Source: Spirogloea muscicola
Taxonomy: Eukaryota > Streptophyta > Zygnematophyceae > Spirogloeales > Spirogloeaceae
Assembly: GCA_009602725.1 (NCBI GenBank)
Contig: WELB01000052.1
Location: 240,983 to 304,982 of the forward strand
Direction of reading: 5' to 3'
DNA: 64,000 nucleotides
Below are positions 15,381 through 27,198 of the stretch, piece by piece; the stretch's first letter is position 1, and every line of letters begins with the position of its first letter. The notes below the pieces were generated by a model. That model saw only the letters and a program-made list of their open reading frames with translations, made no database searches and was not told the DNA's origin. The position numbers were made by a program, and so were the translations under genes.

Positions 15381-18300
15381 TCAGTGCGCCATCTCGACGA
15401 CCACTTTTGGCTCATGCTCCTGCTTCAGAGCCACCTTCAGCTTTTGGCCGTTGAGCTCAAAGCCATCCATGATGCTGATAGCAGCCTTGGCAGGACCAGG
15501 CGCGTCGAAGCTCACGAAGCCTGCACATGGAGTCTGACTGCATCTCTAAGCACCCTGCTCAAGGCTGGTTTGCAAAGGCTTTGCCTAGCCTTAGTTGAAG
15601 ACAGAAACAGAAACCCGGGACCCTCCAGAAAGTTCAGATCTTAAAGCCAGGGACCACAGGAGACTAACTGTTATGACAGCCACAAGCTTGACTCGCCCAG
15701 CTAAACAATCCTCCTCTGTTTGCAGTATGTGTATGACCATCAGATTTGAGGCCCGAGGGGGTCAACAGACAACTGTGTGAGGGGTATCACAAGGCCTGTA
15801 GCTTATCACAACACCTGCTCTGACCTGTGCCTCTGTCAACAAGCACCTCTGTGCTGAGGACCTTGCCGAACGCGCCAAACGCCGTCTTCAGCTCCTCATT
15901 TCCAAACTCCGCAGGAATATGGTCTACATAGAGGTTGGCACCTTCAGGGCCTGCATGGGTGAAGTTTCAAAGTGAGACCCACAGCACAAGGGAAGCATGC
16001 ATGGTTGTCCAGATGGCCAGAGTGACTGAGAGAATGGAAAAGCACAAGCCAAGCATCCGTCAGGTTGATAACACTCACAAGAGCTGTATCATCTCCTGAG
16101 CTTCTCTAAGTATGTTAGCTAGATGCGCAAGCATTGTGCACCTCAATCAACCATAGCAATGCAGCTGGGAGAGCACAACCACATCATATCCAGCCACTTG
16201 CAGAAGCTGAAAGTCACTGCTCTCGTCTTGAAGCCCACCTTCCACATGAGGCGCAGCTGGGGGTCTTTGTGCTGCATAGCCATCTGAAGAAGGTGGCTGT
16301 GGCACAAACGCATTAGGAGCCAGAAATGGTGGTGGCCCAGCGTAGGCACCCTTGGGAGTGCCGTAGACAAATGGAGCAGGGGCGAGAGGAGCCAGAGGGA
16401 AGTGCGGAAAGGCTGGAGGGTTGATCGCGGCGGCGTGCACTGGGAAGAAGACTGGTGTGCCATCTGGAAGGTGCTCCACCACCCACGCTGGCGGAAGTTG
16501 GCCGCTCTCCAGCACCATTGCCTGCACAATGATAGGGTATGATGGACTTGGTAGCCTGCTAAAATTCTGATGGAGGAAGGTGGCGGCGACAGGAAGCACG
16601 TGCGACGTGAGGCAGTGGACTGCTCTGTCGCCCAGCCACAAAATCTTCGATTCAAGTGCCCAGAACCCAAATATATGTCCCTAAATCCTAATCTGTAAAC
16701 CCCAAATGGGATTACAGATTACTTCATCTCACCAGGGCTAAGCAAGTAGCTTCACACGACTGCTTGTACCTGGGAGGGGTGATGGATGCCCGGCGGCCGG
16801 AATTGTGGCCGCCAGCCGCCGGACCCATAATAGCCTTGCCGCTGCTTGGCTACTGGGCTGCTGTCAAGGCCCCTCCCCTCGTCCAGCCGTCTGGCCCTTT
16901 CCTCTGTGGCGTGCCTCACGAGCATGGGCGTCACGGCTCCCTGGTCCCATTTGGCGGAAGCCCCCCAAGATAATGGTGACGCCACAGGCAATGTAAGGAA
17001 TTTGCAATGCAGAGCGAGTCTGCCGGGTGCCCAGAGCGCACAGCAGTTTAACCCAACGCAATTATGGTGGACGAAACAGGTATTTGCTTGCCTCAAAGAC
17101 GTGCTTGCTGTTGAGGCCATCAATGGCAGCCTGCGCTTCCTCCTCTGTTGAGTAGGATACTAAAGCGAATGCTGCAGCAGCAATGCAATGCAATCCCCTC
17201 GCAAGAGGTGGTCAGCTGCCTCTTGTGTAGCTATGAAGCCACTAATTCTAAACTCTTCATTCCACCTAAAAACCATGATCCTGGATCTTGCATGTAAGCA
17301 GTCAAGAAAGCTTAGAAACTTGTGAAGACGCGCACAAGCTTTGGCGGGCTTGGCTACAACGTAGCTCACTGCGGTGCCCAGCCTTTTGGCTCTTCTTGAT
17401 GACTAGGTCCTTAACTGCGCCGTACTGTGCCAGAAGCTCCTGCAGCTTATCCTGCCCGGTCACATCTGGCAAGTTGCTGAGGTACAAGCGGCGCTGCTGC
17501 CCTGTGGCGCACATCAACGAGCAGTCTAGTCAGCGACTAGTCATGACTGGCTACCGCCGTAACAGCTACCCCCTGCAGGAGCGAGGAGTAATGTCGGATT
17601 GAGCTGACCTCGGCTTATTTGTAAGTGGTCCTCTCTTGCTGGGGGCGGCGCAGGCGTTGCGCGCGTGTTGGCATACTTGACTTGAAGGGGCTTAGTCAGC
17701 TAAGCATGCAGACACGAGAAGGAAGCCCTGTGGCGTCCTGTCAGTCCAGCTCGAGCACTCTTGCTTGACGAACGCGGGGGACTCAAAGGGCCGCCGAGTC
17801 CCGCATTTTGACAGACTCGATGGCCGATATTTCCACTCGATCAGCCGTCAAGAGCGGAGCTGCAGCTGACGAGCATGTGCATGCACAGTCTCTCCCATCT
17901 TCATACTTGACACCTGCAAGATAAAAAAGGATTTGCGAAGATGACCTCACCGGTGGAAGCGTGCGCTTGGCATGGAGCAGCTCAATCGCTCTGGCCGCAT
18001 GCTCGGGTGCACTGAAAGTGACAAAGCAGCAGCCTGCAGGCAGAGCGAAGAGGAGTACAGCGGCAGCTCCACTGCTAAAGTCAGCTGGTCCGGCTCAGAC
18101 ATGAGCATGCCAAACCCGTATTTGATTGCAAGCATGCACAGCGGTTGCATGCATAGACATTACCGGCTCGCTTCTTGTTCATGTCGACTCGCTTCCTCCT
18201 AACCTCGGGGCTTCTTCGTCACGCGGTCGCGGATGATGGCCACATCAGTGACATCGCCGGCCACAGAGAAGAGCTCCCGCACCGCCTCACCAGTCATGGC

Positions 18301-19116
18301 CCTCGGCAGCTGCCCCACAAAGAGCTTGCAAGTGTTGCCACCGGCCACCACGCCAGCGCCTGCTTCTCTGGCCGTGCCGTCAGCCTCACCAACCACTGTC
18401 TCCTGAACGCCTCCAACCGCTTCGTCGGAGCTGGCAGCAGCGGCCTCAACAACACCGTCGCCTTCTGCAGCAGTAGCACCTTCAGCGCTTTTGCTGACCT
18501 TCGGCTCCGCAACCTCAGCGTCTGCATCCGCAACCGCAGCTGCCGCAGCTGGCCCGGCGGTCGCCAGTGCGGCTTCGACAGCAGCCTGACCACTTTCAGA
18601 GGCATCACACGACTCCGCGAGAGCATCACCCTCTGTCTCGGTAGTGGGACCTCTGCTTCCGATCGCAGGCTGCAGGTCATGACCGCTGCCGTTGACGGCA
18701 CCACCACTGCCGCCATCGATGTTGCTGGCCGCCACATCGACTTCCGTGCCGACAGGTTCTGGCTCGATCTCCTGTACTGTGGTTGCCTCGGCCTCGAAGT
18801 CGCTGGCAGCGGTGGAGACATTGGCAGAACCGGCGACAGTGTCTGTGCCGGCGGCAGTGCCAGCAGCTGCCAGCGCGGCGGCGGCAGCGGCAGCGGCGTC
18901 GGCGGCGGCGTCGACTGCGGCTTGGACGGCAGCGTCGGCCACGGCATCGACAGCAACGGCGTCGACAACAGCAGTGGCTGCGGCATCGTTTGCAATGGCG
19001 GCAGCAGCGCCGGCAGCCTCATCCACGGCGGCGGCGGCGGCGCCGTCAGAAGCGGCGCTCTTCTTGCCCTTCTTGGCGTTGGCGGGCCCCTTCCCGGCGG
19101 CCTTGCGCTTGGCCAT
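15381..19116 (-). CDS. CELF/Bruno-like RNA-binding protein with three RRMs
   Basis: Cytoplasmic or nuclear RNA-binding protein of the CELF (CUG-BP/Bruno) family, which controls mRNA decay, translation and splicing. Nine exons in transcription order: 19116-18204, 18033-17951, 17913-17871, 17501-17370, 17171-17092, 16940-16770, 16521-16152, 15950-15825, 15520-15381; 685 codons plus stop. The first 250 residues are a lysine-rich start (MAKRKAAGKG) and then an alanine-, glycine- and acid-rich low-complexity tail. RRM1 starts at 'CKLFVGQLPRAMTG', RRM2 at 'RRLYLSNLPDVTGQDKLQ' and ends 'PMLVRHATEERARR'. A proline-rich linker leads to RRM3, 'GPEGANLYVDHIPAEFGNEE', which ends FELNGQKLKVALKQ. The 'GPEGANL ... 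EFG' start of RRM3 is diagnostic for CELF proteins. The intron after exon 5 appears to have a GC donor (GAG|GCAAGC), and the 3' limit of exon 7 is the least certain boundary. The gene starts 367 bases from the divergent carrier gene. Confidence 0.9.
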
Positions 19117-19483
19117 CGCCACGCCTCAAGCAGCCACCGGCGCTCGCCTCGCCGGCCGCCTCCTCAGGCTGCCCCAGCTGCGCGCCGCGCCTTCCGTCTC
19201 CAGTCTTCGCCGCGCCGCTTCCATCGGCGGCGGCGCCGGCGGCGGCGGCGGCGGCTGCGGCGGCGGCAGCGGCGGTGGTGTGACTGCGTGCAAAGCGACT
19301 CAGCAGCTGCAGGCCACTGCTGTGGCCGCTTCTCCAGTCGCGCATGCANTGCGCCTTCTGCAGGTGCCGCGCTCGCCCGCCGCCGCCGCCGCCGGCGGCG
19401 GGGCCGGCGCCGCCTCTGCCCCGGGCTGACGATTGGCTGACGATGTGTGAGGCCGGCTTCTCCATGGGCGAGCGCAGGCCCCC
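19117..19483. promoter_or_regulatory. Short divergent promoter region, CELF-like gene / carrier gene
   Basis: Only 367 bases separate the two start codons of oppositely oriented genes. The stretch is extremely GC-rich with GGC/GCC runs (19210-19270, 19380-19410) and contains a single N at 19349 that probably marks missing bases. Its true length is therefore uncertain. Confidence 0.5.
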
Positions 19484-21215
19484 ATGGCCGCCGCCGCCGC
19501 CTCCGCCTCCTCGTCGAGCGCCATGGCTGCCGCCGCCGAGGGCGTCGCTGGTAAGCGCCCCCCGTGATGGCTGGAATGGCGTCGGCGAGGGCCGCTGAGA
19601 CGAGGGAGGCGGCCCTCGTCTCAGGATTGCTCCGGCCTGATAGCCAGGCCCGCCAGGCCTGCACAGGAACGGCGGCGGCAACGTTGGCGGCGGCGGCGTG
19701 GCGCGGCACCTGCTCGTCCGCGGCCCCGTGCTGGCGCTCCGCTACGGCGTCTACGAGCTCGCTGCGTCCTTCCAAGAAGGTGCACCCTGCGGCGGCCCGT
19801 CCCAGGACCAGCACCTTCGCCAGCACCCCACCTGCCATGATCACCAGCAGCAGTGTTGGGCATTCGCTGACCGTCGAATGCAACAACAAGTGGCGCTTGA
19901 GACGTGTGCCTCTGCTCTGCTCTGTCTCCTCTGGCTCCGCTGTTATTGCCATGAACACCATTTGTGTGCACTTGGCTGGCTTCTACAGCCGCTCTTCTGA
20001 TGATCAGCAGCCGCGCTTATTCCGTTGCAGATGGCAGGGAGGGCTCGCCGCGCAGCGTCGGCACGGCCTTCTCGGCGGGCCTGCTCGCCGGAGCCGCCGA
20101 GGCTGCCGTGACCACTCCCGCGGGGCTGCTCCATGCCAGGGCGCAGCTGCAGCCTGCGGTGGAGCGGCTGGTCGCGCCACAGCCGTCGGTGCCCCTTCTC
20201 GATGTGGCTGCCCACCTGCGCTCGCAGGCGACAGCGTCAATCCAGCCTAAGCTTGCCGGGCCGCTGCCAGTGCCAGCGAGTCTGAATTGGCGTGCCAGCA
20301 CGCACACGGTGCCCGTTGCGGTGCCGGCCGTCGTGCAAGTTGAGGGCCTCGGGCGGCTCTTTCGGGGCCTTCCTGCGACGGCGCTCCACGACTCGCTCTA
20401 CGCCGGCGTCTTTTTCGGCGGCTGGGCCTACCTGGAGCAGTGCGCACGCGAGCTCAGGGCGTTGCGACACAACAGCCGTGACATAATGTGAGTAAGCAGC
20501 TCACTACCCCACTACTATGAACATTGGTTGAGAAGGAACATTGATTCAGAATACAACCCATGTCAACTACAGGACTTAACTGTCATGGAATAACGCATCA
20601 GGGGCTATTTGTCTGGGTTGAGCAACTCTTCACACGTGCTTGGCAGAAAGTAGGAGACTCCAGCATCGCAACTCATTTGTGGCAGCTGAGGATGGAGCTG
20701 CCATGTGTGCTTGCACTTCCCTGTGCAGACTCGTTGCTCCCTCGCCCGTGGAGATGACAGCGGAGGCCGGCCTTGCTGCCGCCGCCGCTGCCACCGCGAC
20801 AGCGCCCCTGGATGCTGCTGTCATTCGGAACCACCTCACAGTTGTACCCAAGGTTCAGCTGCTTTCGCTGGCCTCTGTGTGCGAGGCTTGGCAGCATCAC
20901 TGCTTTGCTTTCATGAACGCCTGTCAAGGATGCACTGTGGGCAATGCTTTGTGCTTGCCTCCTTCTGTAGCGAATCTTCTGCAGCTAGTACTCGGCTGCA
21001 GTACTCAGCCATGGATGGTTCTGTTGTGTGAACCCAGCACATTGCCATGGAGCGGAGGCTGCTGAGATTACCAGCAGCAGGGGGCCCGTGGTGGGCACGA
21101 GTCCTACGAGCTGTCGCTGAGAGCCGGATGCTACCCTGGCGAGCAACTGCACTTCGGGCACTACAGCATGGCACTGGCACGGCAGCTCTTGTTGGCACAT
21201 ACCACCTGGCGCTGA
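19484..21215 (+). CDS. Mitochondrial carrier (SLC25) family protein
   Basis: Solute carrier of an organelle inner membrane, substrate not identifiable. Exons 19484-19550, 19657-19779, 20031-20487, 20729-20852 and 21081-21215 join in phase to give about 301 residues, the usual size of this family. Visible features: an alanine-rich N-terminus; 'RHLLVRGPVLALRYGVYELA'; 'SAGLLAGAAEAAVTTPAGLL', the helix-3-like start of a carrier repeat with a diverged P-x-[DE] motif; 'EGLGRLFRGLPATALHDSLY', the classical second half of a carrier repeat; and 'TAPLDAAVIRNHL', a P-L-D motif at the start of the third repeat. The last exon (GARGGHESYELS...) is less typical and could be wrong. A SINE-like repeat lies in the intron directly before exon 3. 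The start was chosen as the first ATG giving the right phase at the GTAAGC donor, but the nearby N makes it provisional. Confidence 0.72.
19930..20020 (+). repeat. SINE-like interspersed repeat, copy 2 (intronic)
   Basis: 'CATGAACACCATTTGTGTGC', 'GGCTGGCTTCTACAGCCGCT' and 'GATCAGCAGCCGC' follow the order of the copy at 8812-8925. The copy ends about 15 bases before the 3' splice site of carrier exon 3, so it forms most of the splice-acceptor region. Confidence 0.6.
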
Positions 21216-21924
21216 GTGCCTTCAGCTGGCGACATGGCTGACGCTGCTATGGGCTTGGCTGCCACCCGAGCAGCCTTGCACTAACGCATCATGCAAGTTC
21301 ACAACAACGTGACATGTGAGTTTCTGGTTCTGTGAAATGTATATCTTGCCCGTGGTGTTGACTACTTACTGACAGACTTTTATATGCTGCACGGGCCTGT
21401 AACAGGTAAGTAAGAGCCAGATATTGCACGGCGCTTTTATTATTGTGAATGGAGATTGATTGTTGCAAACTACAGCACAACCTGGACCGTGATTGGCTGG
21501 CAAGGCTAGATCTGCACTATTTTGTCGGTGCGGCAACCTAAACATCATTTAAGTTGCATCTTATAGACATTGTCATGTCAAAGATTCCCTGTACAGATGC
21601 GACATCACAAGGATGCACACACCGACTGTGCAGAGAAACCTTAAGTCTGCTATGTAAGTTCATGTTGTACAAATAACAGATCATAGCCACTTCGAATGAG
21701 GAGGTTGAGAAAGCGGCAAGCCAATGCTGATACTCAGCCCAATCCTGGCGCTACGTCAAGTGCTTAAAAACTAGGTGTAGATACAACGCAGGCTGGGCAC
21801 AAGGTTGAGGCCAGTGCGCAGGCGGCTAGTAGCACAAGCATCTTGAGAAAGAGTGTGCCATTCTTCAAGGTGGACAACTTGTGAGCGACTAAAATCAGGG
21901 CCAGTAGCATCCAACCTGAGCTTC

Positions 21925-22998
21925 TTACAGCTGCAGCTGGGGTTCCGAGTGCTCAGGCACCGCAAGGTGCTTCTCCTCACCAGCCGAGTAAACAACATAT
22001 GTCTCATCGGACTGGTTGGGCTTGGCGGCTTTGTTACTGTCCTTGGCTGGCGCCCCCGGCTGCGTGGAAGCCTGCAAGAGCAGACCTAAAGTCAGAATCA
22101 AAGAGGCTTGGATGCCGCTTAGAAAACGGATGACAGACCAGCAAAAGTGTACGCATCATGCCTGCGAGCTCCATTGCTTGGCATCATACCTGGACAGTGT
22201 AGCTGCCTGCTGGAAGGCTGGCAGCAAGAGCAAGCTGTAACCGCCCAACATCCTCGCCTGCCGGGCTCCGCAACGTACACCACAGCTGTGTGGCAGAGGG
22301 CGCAGCAGGTGGTGCCTGCAGCTGCGGAATGGCTGCTACGCCCTCTGCAAGCACCACCTTGTGATCGTCTCGCCGACCACTGCAGCACCAATACGGGCAT
22401 AACGAGTCAACACCAGTGGCAACAAAGAGCAGCACAGCATTCCTTTGGGACGAGCATTTGTTGGCACGCACCTCCAGCCCAGTACGCGAATGTGGAGGTA
22501 GCTACTGAAACCACCGCCGACGACATCAGAACCGGACAGCGCGAAGCGCGTATGATCGTCAAGAGCGGCCGAGATGACGTGCACGCTGCTGTTGGCGCCA
22601 CCGGCAGGGCTCATCCGCTTGCAGCCACCACCACCAGGCACTTTAGACGCCCACAGCACGCCGTCGTGCTCCAGCTCGATGCTGAGGTGGGAAGGTGATG
22701 CTGCCGGGCTGCGCGGCAGTGCCAGCGACAAAGTGCCCAGCTGCGCGTCTAGGTAACCAAAAGGGCTCGGCTGCCTGCAGCCAGCCGCCAAATGAGGGAC
22801 CCTCACTCAGCTCACAGCTTGACAAATTCTATCAACGTGAATTGGGCTCGGACTTCTTCTGGCCGCAAGCAAGTAAGGGCAGCGAATCACCAGCTGGGCG
22901 CTGCGGACTGGCCCAGCGCAGCTTGGGTTCTGCGGCGGCCACAGCGCCGGCGTCGCCGCCCGCCGAGTCCCCGGATGAGCAGGAGGGGGAGGAGGAGA
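21925..22998 (-). CDS. Unrecognised spliced protein
   Basis: Three exons with consensus splice sites read in one frame: 22774-22472, 22379-22190 and 22071-21925 (TAA). A possible first exon begins at an ATG near 22998 with the leader-like 'MVLLLLPLLLIRGLGG' and ends at a GTGATT donor in the matching phase. The mature part contains 'HLSIELEHDGVLWASKVPGG', 'GSDVVGGGFSSYLHIRVLGW', 'RRDDHKVVLAEG' and 'LALAASLPAGSYTVQ', and ends 'VPEHSEPQLQL'. The alternating hydrophobic strands and leader-like start would suit a secreted or ER-lumenal beta-rich protein, but I do not recognise a family. Codon-position GC bias and agreeing phases argue that it is real. The first exon is uncertain. Confidence 0.45.
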
Positions 22999-23019
22999 AG
23001 AACCATCAGCCCCTCAAGG

Positions 23020-25170
23020 CTTGGAGGAGGGGCAGAGGCGCTGCTTGGCAGCAGCACACGGGTTCGCCGGCCGACGGGTGCCTGGCGAGCAGGACTTCCT
23101 GGTGCGCAGGCCTAGAGAAGAGCAGGGCGGCGAGCTCGCTCGGCGCTGCAGCCTTGCGGTCCAGCGGGGGGAAATCGGCGGCCGCTCGAGGTCCACACAG
23201 CACACGGGCTTGCACGGAGGCGCTGCCGTCTGATGGGCGAAGCTCTAGCTGAAGGCCTCGTCAATCGCTGCAGAGGGAGGTGCGGCACGGCGCCGCAGCT
23301 TCCCGGGTGTGGGGGGGCGGTGACCCGATTTTCTGGGAAGCTCCGGCAGTGTGAGGCAATGGCTGTGAGAGGCCACCAGCCCAAAAACGCGTATAAGGTC
23401 TGACGAACGCGGCTGCTGATGTTAGAAGAGCGCGGCTGTGATAGCCAAGTGGAAGAAGAGCGCCGGGGGTTTTGGCATGGGAGGACCTCCGCATCTGCCA
23501 GGCAGCTGCGGGTGACATCACATTCCTCGTCCAACGGAACGGCCGCGTTTCGACGTCCAAGACAAGCGTTTCCCCACTGGCGATTATTATTAGAGGTGGC
23601 AGTGCAGAAGGCGCGTTGGCCTGGCGCGCAGATGCCGTGCGATGACGTAAGTGGTCGCTGCAGCCGTTCGGAGCGGCGCATTTGTACACTTTGTTGAACC
23701 AGTCGGCACCACGGCCCGGCTGTTTTCGACCTACTGCTCCTGTCGATGGGTCACTCACCCACGCGTCACACAAGCTACTAGGTGGGGAGGCGCGCAGTGC
23801 CCTCTGTGAGAGGCCAGCCCAACAAGGTCTGAAAGGGCCGGAATGGGCAGAAAGAGAGCACAGCTCTCCCAACTCACGGCAGTGGCTGTGAAAGGCCTGC
23901 CCAAGACAAATGGACAAGGTCCAAAGAGCGGAACATAATGCCTGCCAGTGTAACAAGCCCTCTCCATCTGGTAGATATATTGTAAGCTTTTGACTATGGC
24001 AAATCAGTCCCTCGCTCTGAAGGTGGACTATCAGGTCACAACAGCTGCATAGCACCCTCCAGGTGATGTGTTTGTCATGTGGTGACAGTCGTCCAGCAGC
24101 CGCATTCTTCCTCATCCACGGGGCGGTTTGGCGCGGTGAGGTGACATCCTCCAGTAGCTCCTCTGCATTAGTATATGCCTGAACTCTGTACAGAGGCTCT
24201 ATCAGGCCTTCTTTTCAAGCTAAGTAACTGAGAGTCTTTTCGCTGTAGTCTTGTGCTTAGCTGTGTGGTTCAGACGACCAGGTCGTTGTGCCACGTACTG
24301 GACTGCTGGGACTGCTGGGAAATCTAAATGCAGCTCGGCAAGATGGTCGGCAGCACACTGAACCAGGGCATTGAGCGCATGCGCGACAAGGATGTCGCAG
24401 CTGCTGGCGGCGGCGGCAACCGCGGCGTCCACGGCGGCAGCAGCAGCAGAGCTGCTGGCACTGGCGACATGATCGCAGTCCAGAGCATCATGGATGTACT
24501 TACTAGAGCGGCCTCATGACTATACAGAAGAGTCATGACATGCCGTCCCTGGGGTGGTTGCGGTAGATTGACCACCCCTACATTACCTGTCCAGAGACCA
24601 AGAATACAGCCTGTGGTAGCATCAACGCAACTTTTTCAGAATGTGAAGATTAAGATCTTGGCACTCATTTACGGCACCTGCAAAATGAAGGCTGTTTGGA
24701 AGCCTGACATAATTGGTACAGAATCATCTAATAAAGAATACTCGAGTTTTCACGAATCTTTACAATTTCTCCATCCCGCTAGCTCAGTAGAAGCCTGGCA
24801 CATGAATGAAGAGGTACTGGGTAGGCAAATGCACAATAAGCACTTCTTGAGATCAACGCAGTGCATGTATTACTTGTCAATGCACTAACAACTTATAATG
24901 ATTGGATTCTGAACAACTGTATGTGTCACATGGTACGCACGATTTCTACTAGCACCTCACAACAGCTGCCTCTTGATATGCAGGCCACAGTCACTGCAAT
25001 CGTGGCAGGATCGTCTAGTAGAGTACAACTAGAAAGACTTGGAGTGTACCCACTGCATAGACCAAGTATGCACAAGCTTGCTACTGGGTGACACTTGTTA
25101 AAGGGACACAAATATATGTCATTCAAAATGTGGAACCTGTATAGTTCAGGCCTATGGATTGTAGACAACT
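23020..25170. other. Gene-free stretch with scattered repeat fragments
   Basis: About 2.1 kb between the unrecognised gene and the alcohol dehydrogenase. It holds GC-rich DNA at 23020-23260, repeat modules at 23335-23460 and 23795-23935, then AT-richer DNA with no exon I can support. The open frame at 24328-24519 has no family features. Confidence 0.45.
23335..23935. repeat. GGCCAGCCC-type modules and an inverted SINE-like copy
   Basis: 'GGCTGTGAGAGGCCACCAGC' at about 23358 and 'CTGTGAGAGGCCAGCCC' at about 23803 are copies of the hairpin-associated LINE tail module. 'GCGGCTGCTGATGTTAGAAG' at about 23410 is the reverse complement of the SINE-like 'ATCAGCAGCCGC' block. Confidence 0.5.
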
Positions 25171-25173
25171 GCC

Positions 25174-27198
25174 CTACTCCTCTGGCTTGTTCGACGAGAA
25201 GCTCTTCTCCATGTCGATGACAAATCGATACTTGACATCGTTATTGACCATCCGCTCAAATGCTGTATTGATGTCGTCCAATGTTATCATCTCAATCATG
25301 CACGTGATGTTCTTCTCAGCACAAAAATCCAGCATCTCTTGTGTCTCTTGCAGACCACCCACCAAGCTTCCAGCCAACATCTTCCTCCCAAAGATCAACG
25401 AGGCAGCCGACATCTCATAAGGCTTGGGGGGCACACCAAGAAGAACCATCTGCAAAGTGGAGGTGGGAATGAGGCGACTTCACCGGTGCCTGAAGAGCTT
25501 CACAGCAGGCTTGCAATGGTCAAAGATAATTTACACCTATTGCTAGCATAGGTACGAAAATATGCAGAGGACAATACAAGTCAGCAAACAAACCTTTCCA
25601 TCCACTTTCAGAAGCGAAAGGTACTGCTCAAGGGGGTGAGGAGCTGACACAGTGTCAATGATGTAGTCAAGGCTTCCAGCTGCTTGCTTCATCTGCACAA
25701 TTGCAAGTGTCTCGAAATCCAATTTGATACTACCTCAAAACATGATGTAAAGAAAAGGTTATCTTCCACACAACTATGTGAAAGTGCTGGATGTGAAAGC
25801 AGCTGCGAAAAGTAGATTCTTAGGATATGTAATGACAGCCACGCAGATTGTACGTGGCTCGCCAGGCTCGCCCTACGACTTCTGCTGCTGGGTAGAAGAA
25901 GACAGAACGGGATGTGAGGACTTTGGGAAAATAAGTAGACTTTGCAAACCTTATCTTCGTCCTTGCTTGGGATAAAAGCATCAGCTCCAAGAGTATTCAG
26001 AGCCTCGTCCTCCTTGCTTGGAGAGGTACTCAGAATTGTGACATGCAAGTCCATGCCCTTGCCAAACTTGACAGCCATGTGCCCCAAGCCTCCGAGGCCA
26101 ACAACACCAAGTTTCTTCCCAGGCTCCGTCATCCCAAAGTGCTTGAGCGGACTGAAGGCAGTCGGTCATGAGAGGCATCAGTTAGCACACACTCCACACG
26201 CGGTGTATGAGATGAGAGCAGATAACAATCTCCACAGGCTTGGTCGTGCACCTGTATGTTGTGATGCCAGCGCACAACAGCGGTGCAGCCGCTGCTGATG
26301 GGAGGTTCTCAGGGATCCTGAGAACAAATCTCTCCTCAACGATTATCATTGAGGAAAATCCTCCACGAGTGGGTTCTCCCCCCACCATCCAGTCTGGACT
26401 GCCGTATGTCTGCACCTGCTTAGGGCAGTAGTTCTCCAGCCCTTTGTCACAGGCATCGCACTCATGGCAGGAGCGGACAAAGCATCCCACGCCCACGCGG
26501 TCGCCTTCATGGAACTTGCTGACTTTCGGCCCTGCCTTCTCCACTATGCCAATGATCTCATGACCGGGGACCACTGGGTATTCGGTCTTGCCCCACTCAT
26601 TCTTTGCCTGTAAATATAGTCTCACTATCAGAAGCGTGAAGGCGTTCAGCGCGTCAACTACGTCCAAGACTTGGGGCACAATCACATCAACAGGAACTTA
26701 CAAACTCCATCTCTGCATGTCAGACTGGCGCTCAGTCAGCAGAGCAATGACTCCACTCTGCACAGATGGACAGAGGCCCAGACCTGATGTAGGTCGCTGT
26801 GGCATATCCCACAGTACTTGATGTTGATGACCACATCAGTATCCATCACCTCGCGGGGCTGGTGAGAGAAGGGGGATAGCTTGCCCGATTCATCTCTGGC
26901 AGCGTACGACTGCATCATGGTGACAACACCAGTCACGTGAGCTCCGAGCTGCTTTGGACATGCTCCATCATACATCCCAAAACAAATCGTAAGATAAGAC
27001 AAGCCAGAAGGGACGTTGGTCCTCAATGTCAAACCCCTGCTTCAGCAGAGCCACGCTCGTATCAAGCACGCCAAAGATCCTGGGCCCTTCCGATCGCCCT
27101 GATCGTGGACCTGCAGCGCCCAGCCTCGCTCGCTTTGGGACGCAAAGGGAGGAGCCCATGTACCCTGCGCTTACCTTGATGCTTCCCTTGCAGTCCAT
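25174..27198 (-). CDS. Zinc-dependent, NADP(H)-type alcohol dehydrogenase (CAD family)
   Basis: Medium-chain dehydrogenase/reductase of the cinnamyl-alcohol-dehydrogenase group, which interconverts aldehydes and alcohols with NADP(H), normally in the cytosol. Six exons in transcription order: 27198-27175, 26909-26784, 26607-26252, 26151-25950, 25692-25594, 25449-25174; 360 residues, the family norm. Catalytic zinc ligands lie in '[11 protein letters not shown]' and '[10 protein letters not shown]'; the four structural-zinc cysteines in '[15 protein letters not shown]'. The nucleotide fold has '[16 protein letters not shown]', and the following '[11 protein letters not shown]' with serine after the second strand fits NADP(H) preference. 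The C-terminus ends '[15 protein letters not shown]'. The first exon is only eight codons (MDCKGSIK). In algae such enzymes usually act on aliphatic or aromatic aldehydes rather than lignin precursors; the substrate cannot be told here. All introns are GT-AG. Confidence 0.93.

Noticed and set aside
18175-19440. 421-codon plus-strand open frame
   Set aside because: It is the antisense of the CELF-like first exon; GC-rich alanine codons leave the other frames open. The minus strand has RRM motifs and splice sites.
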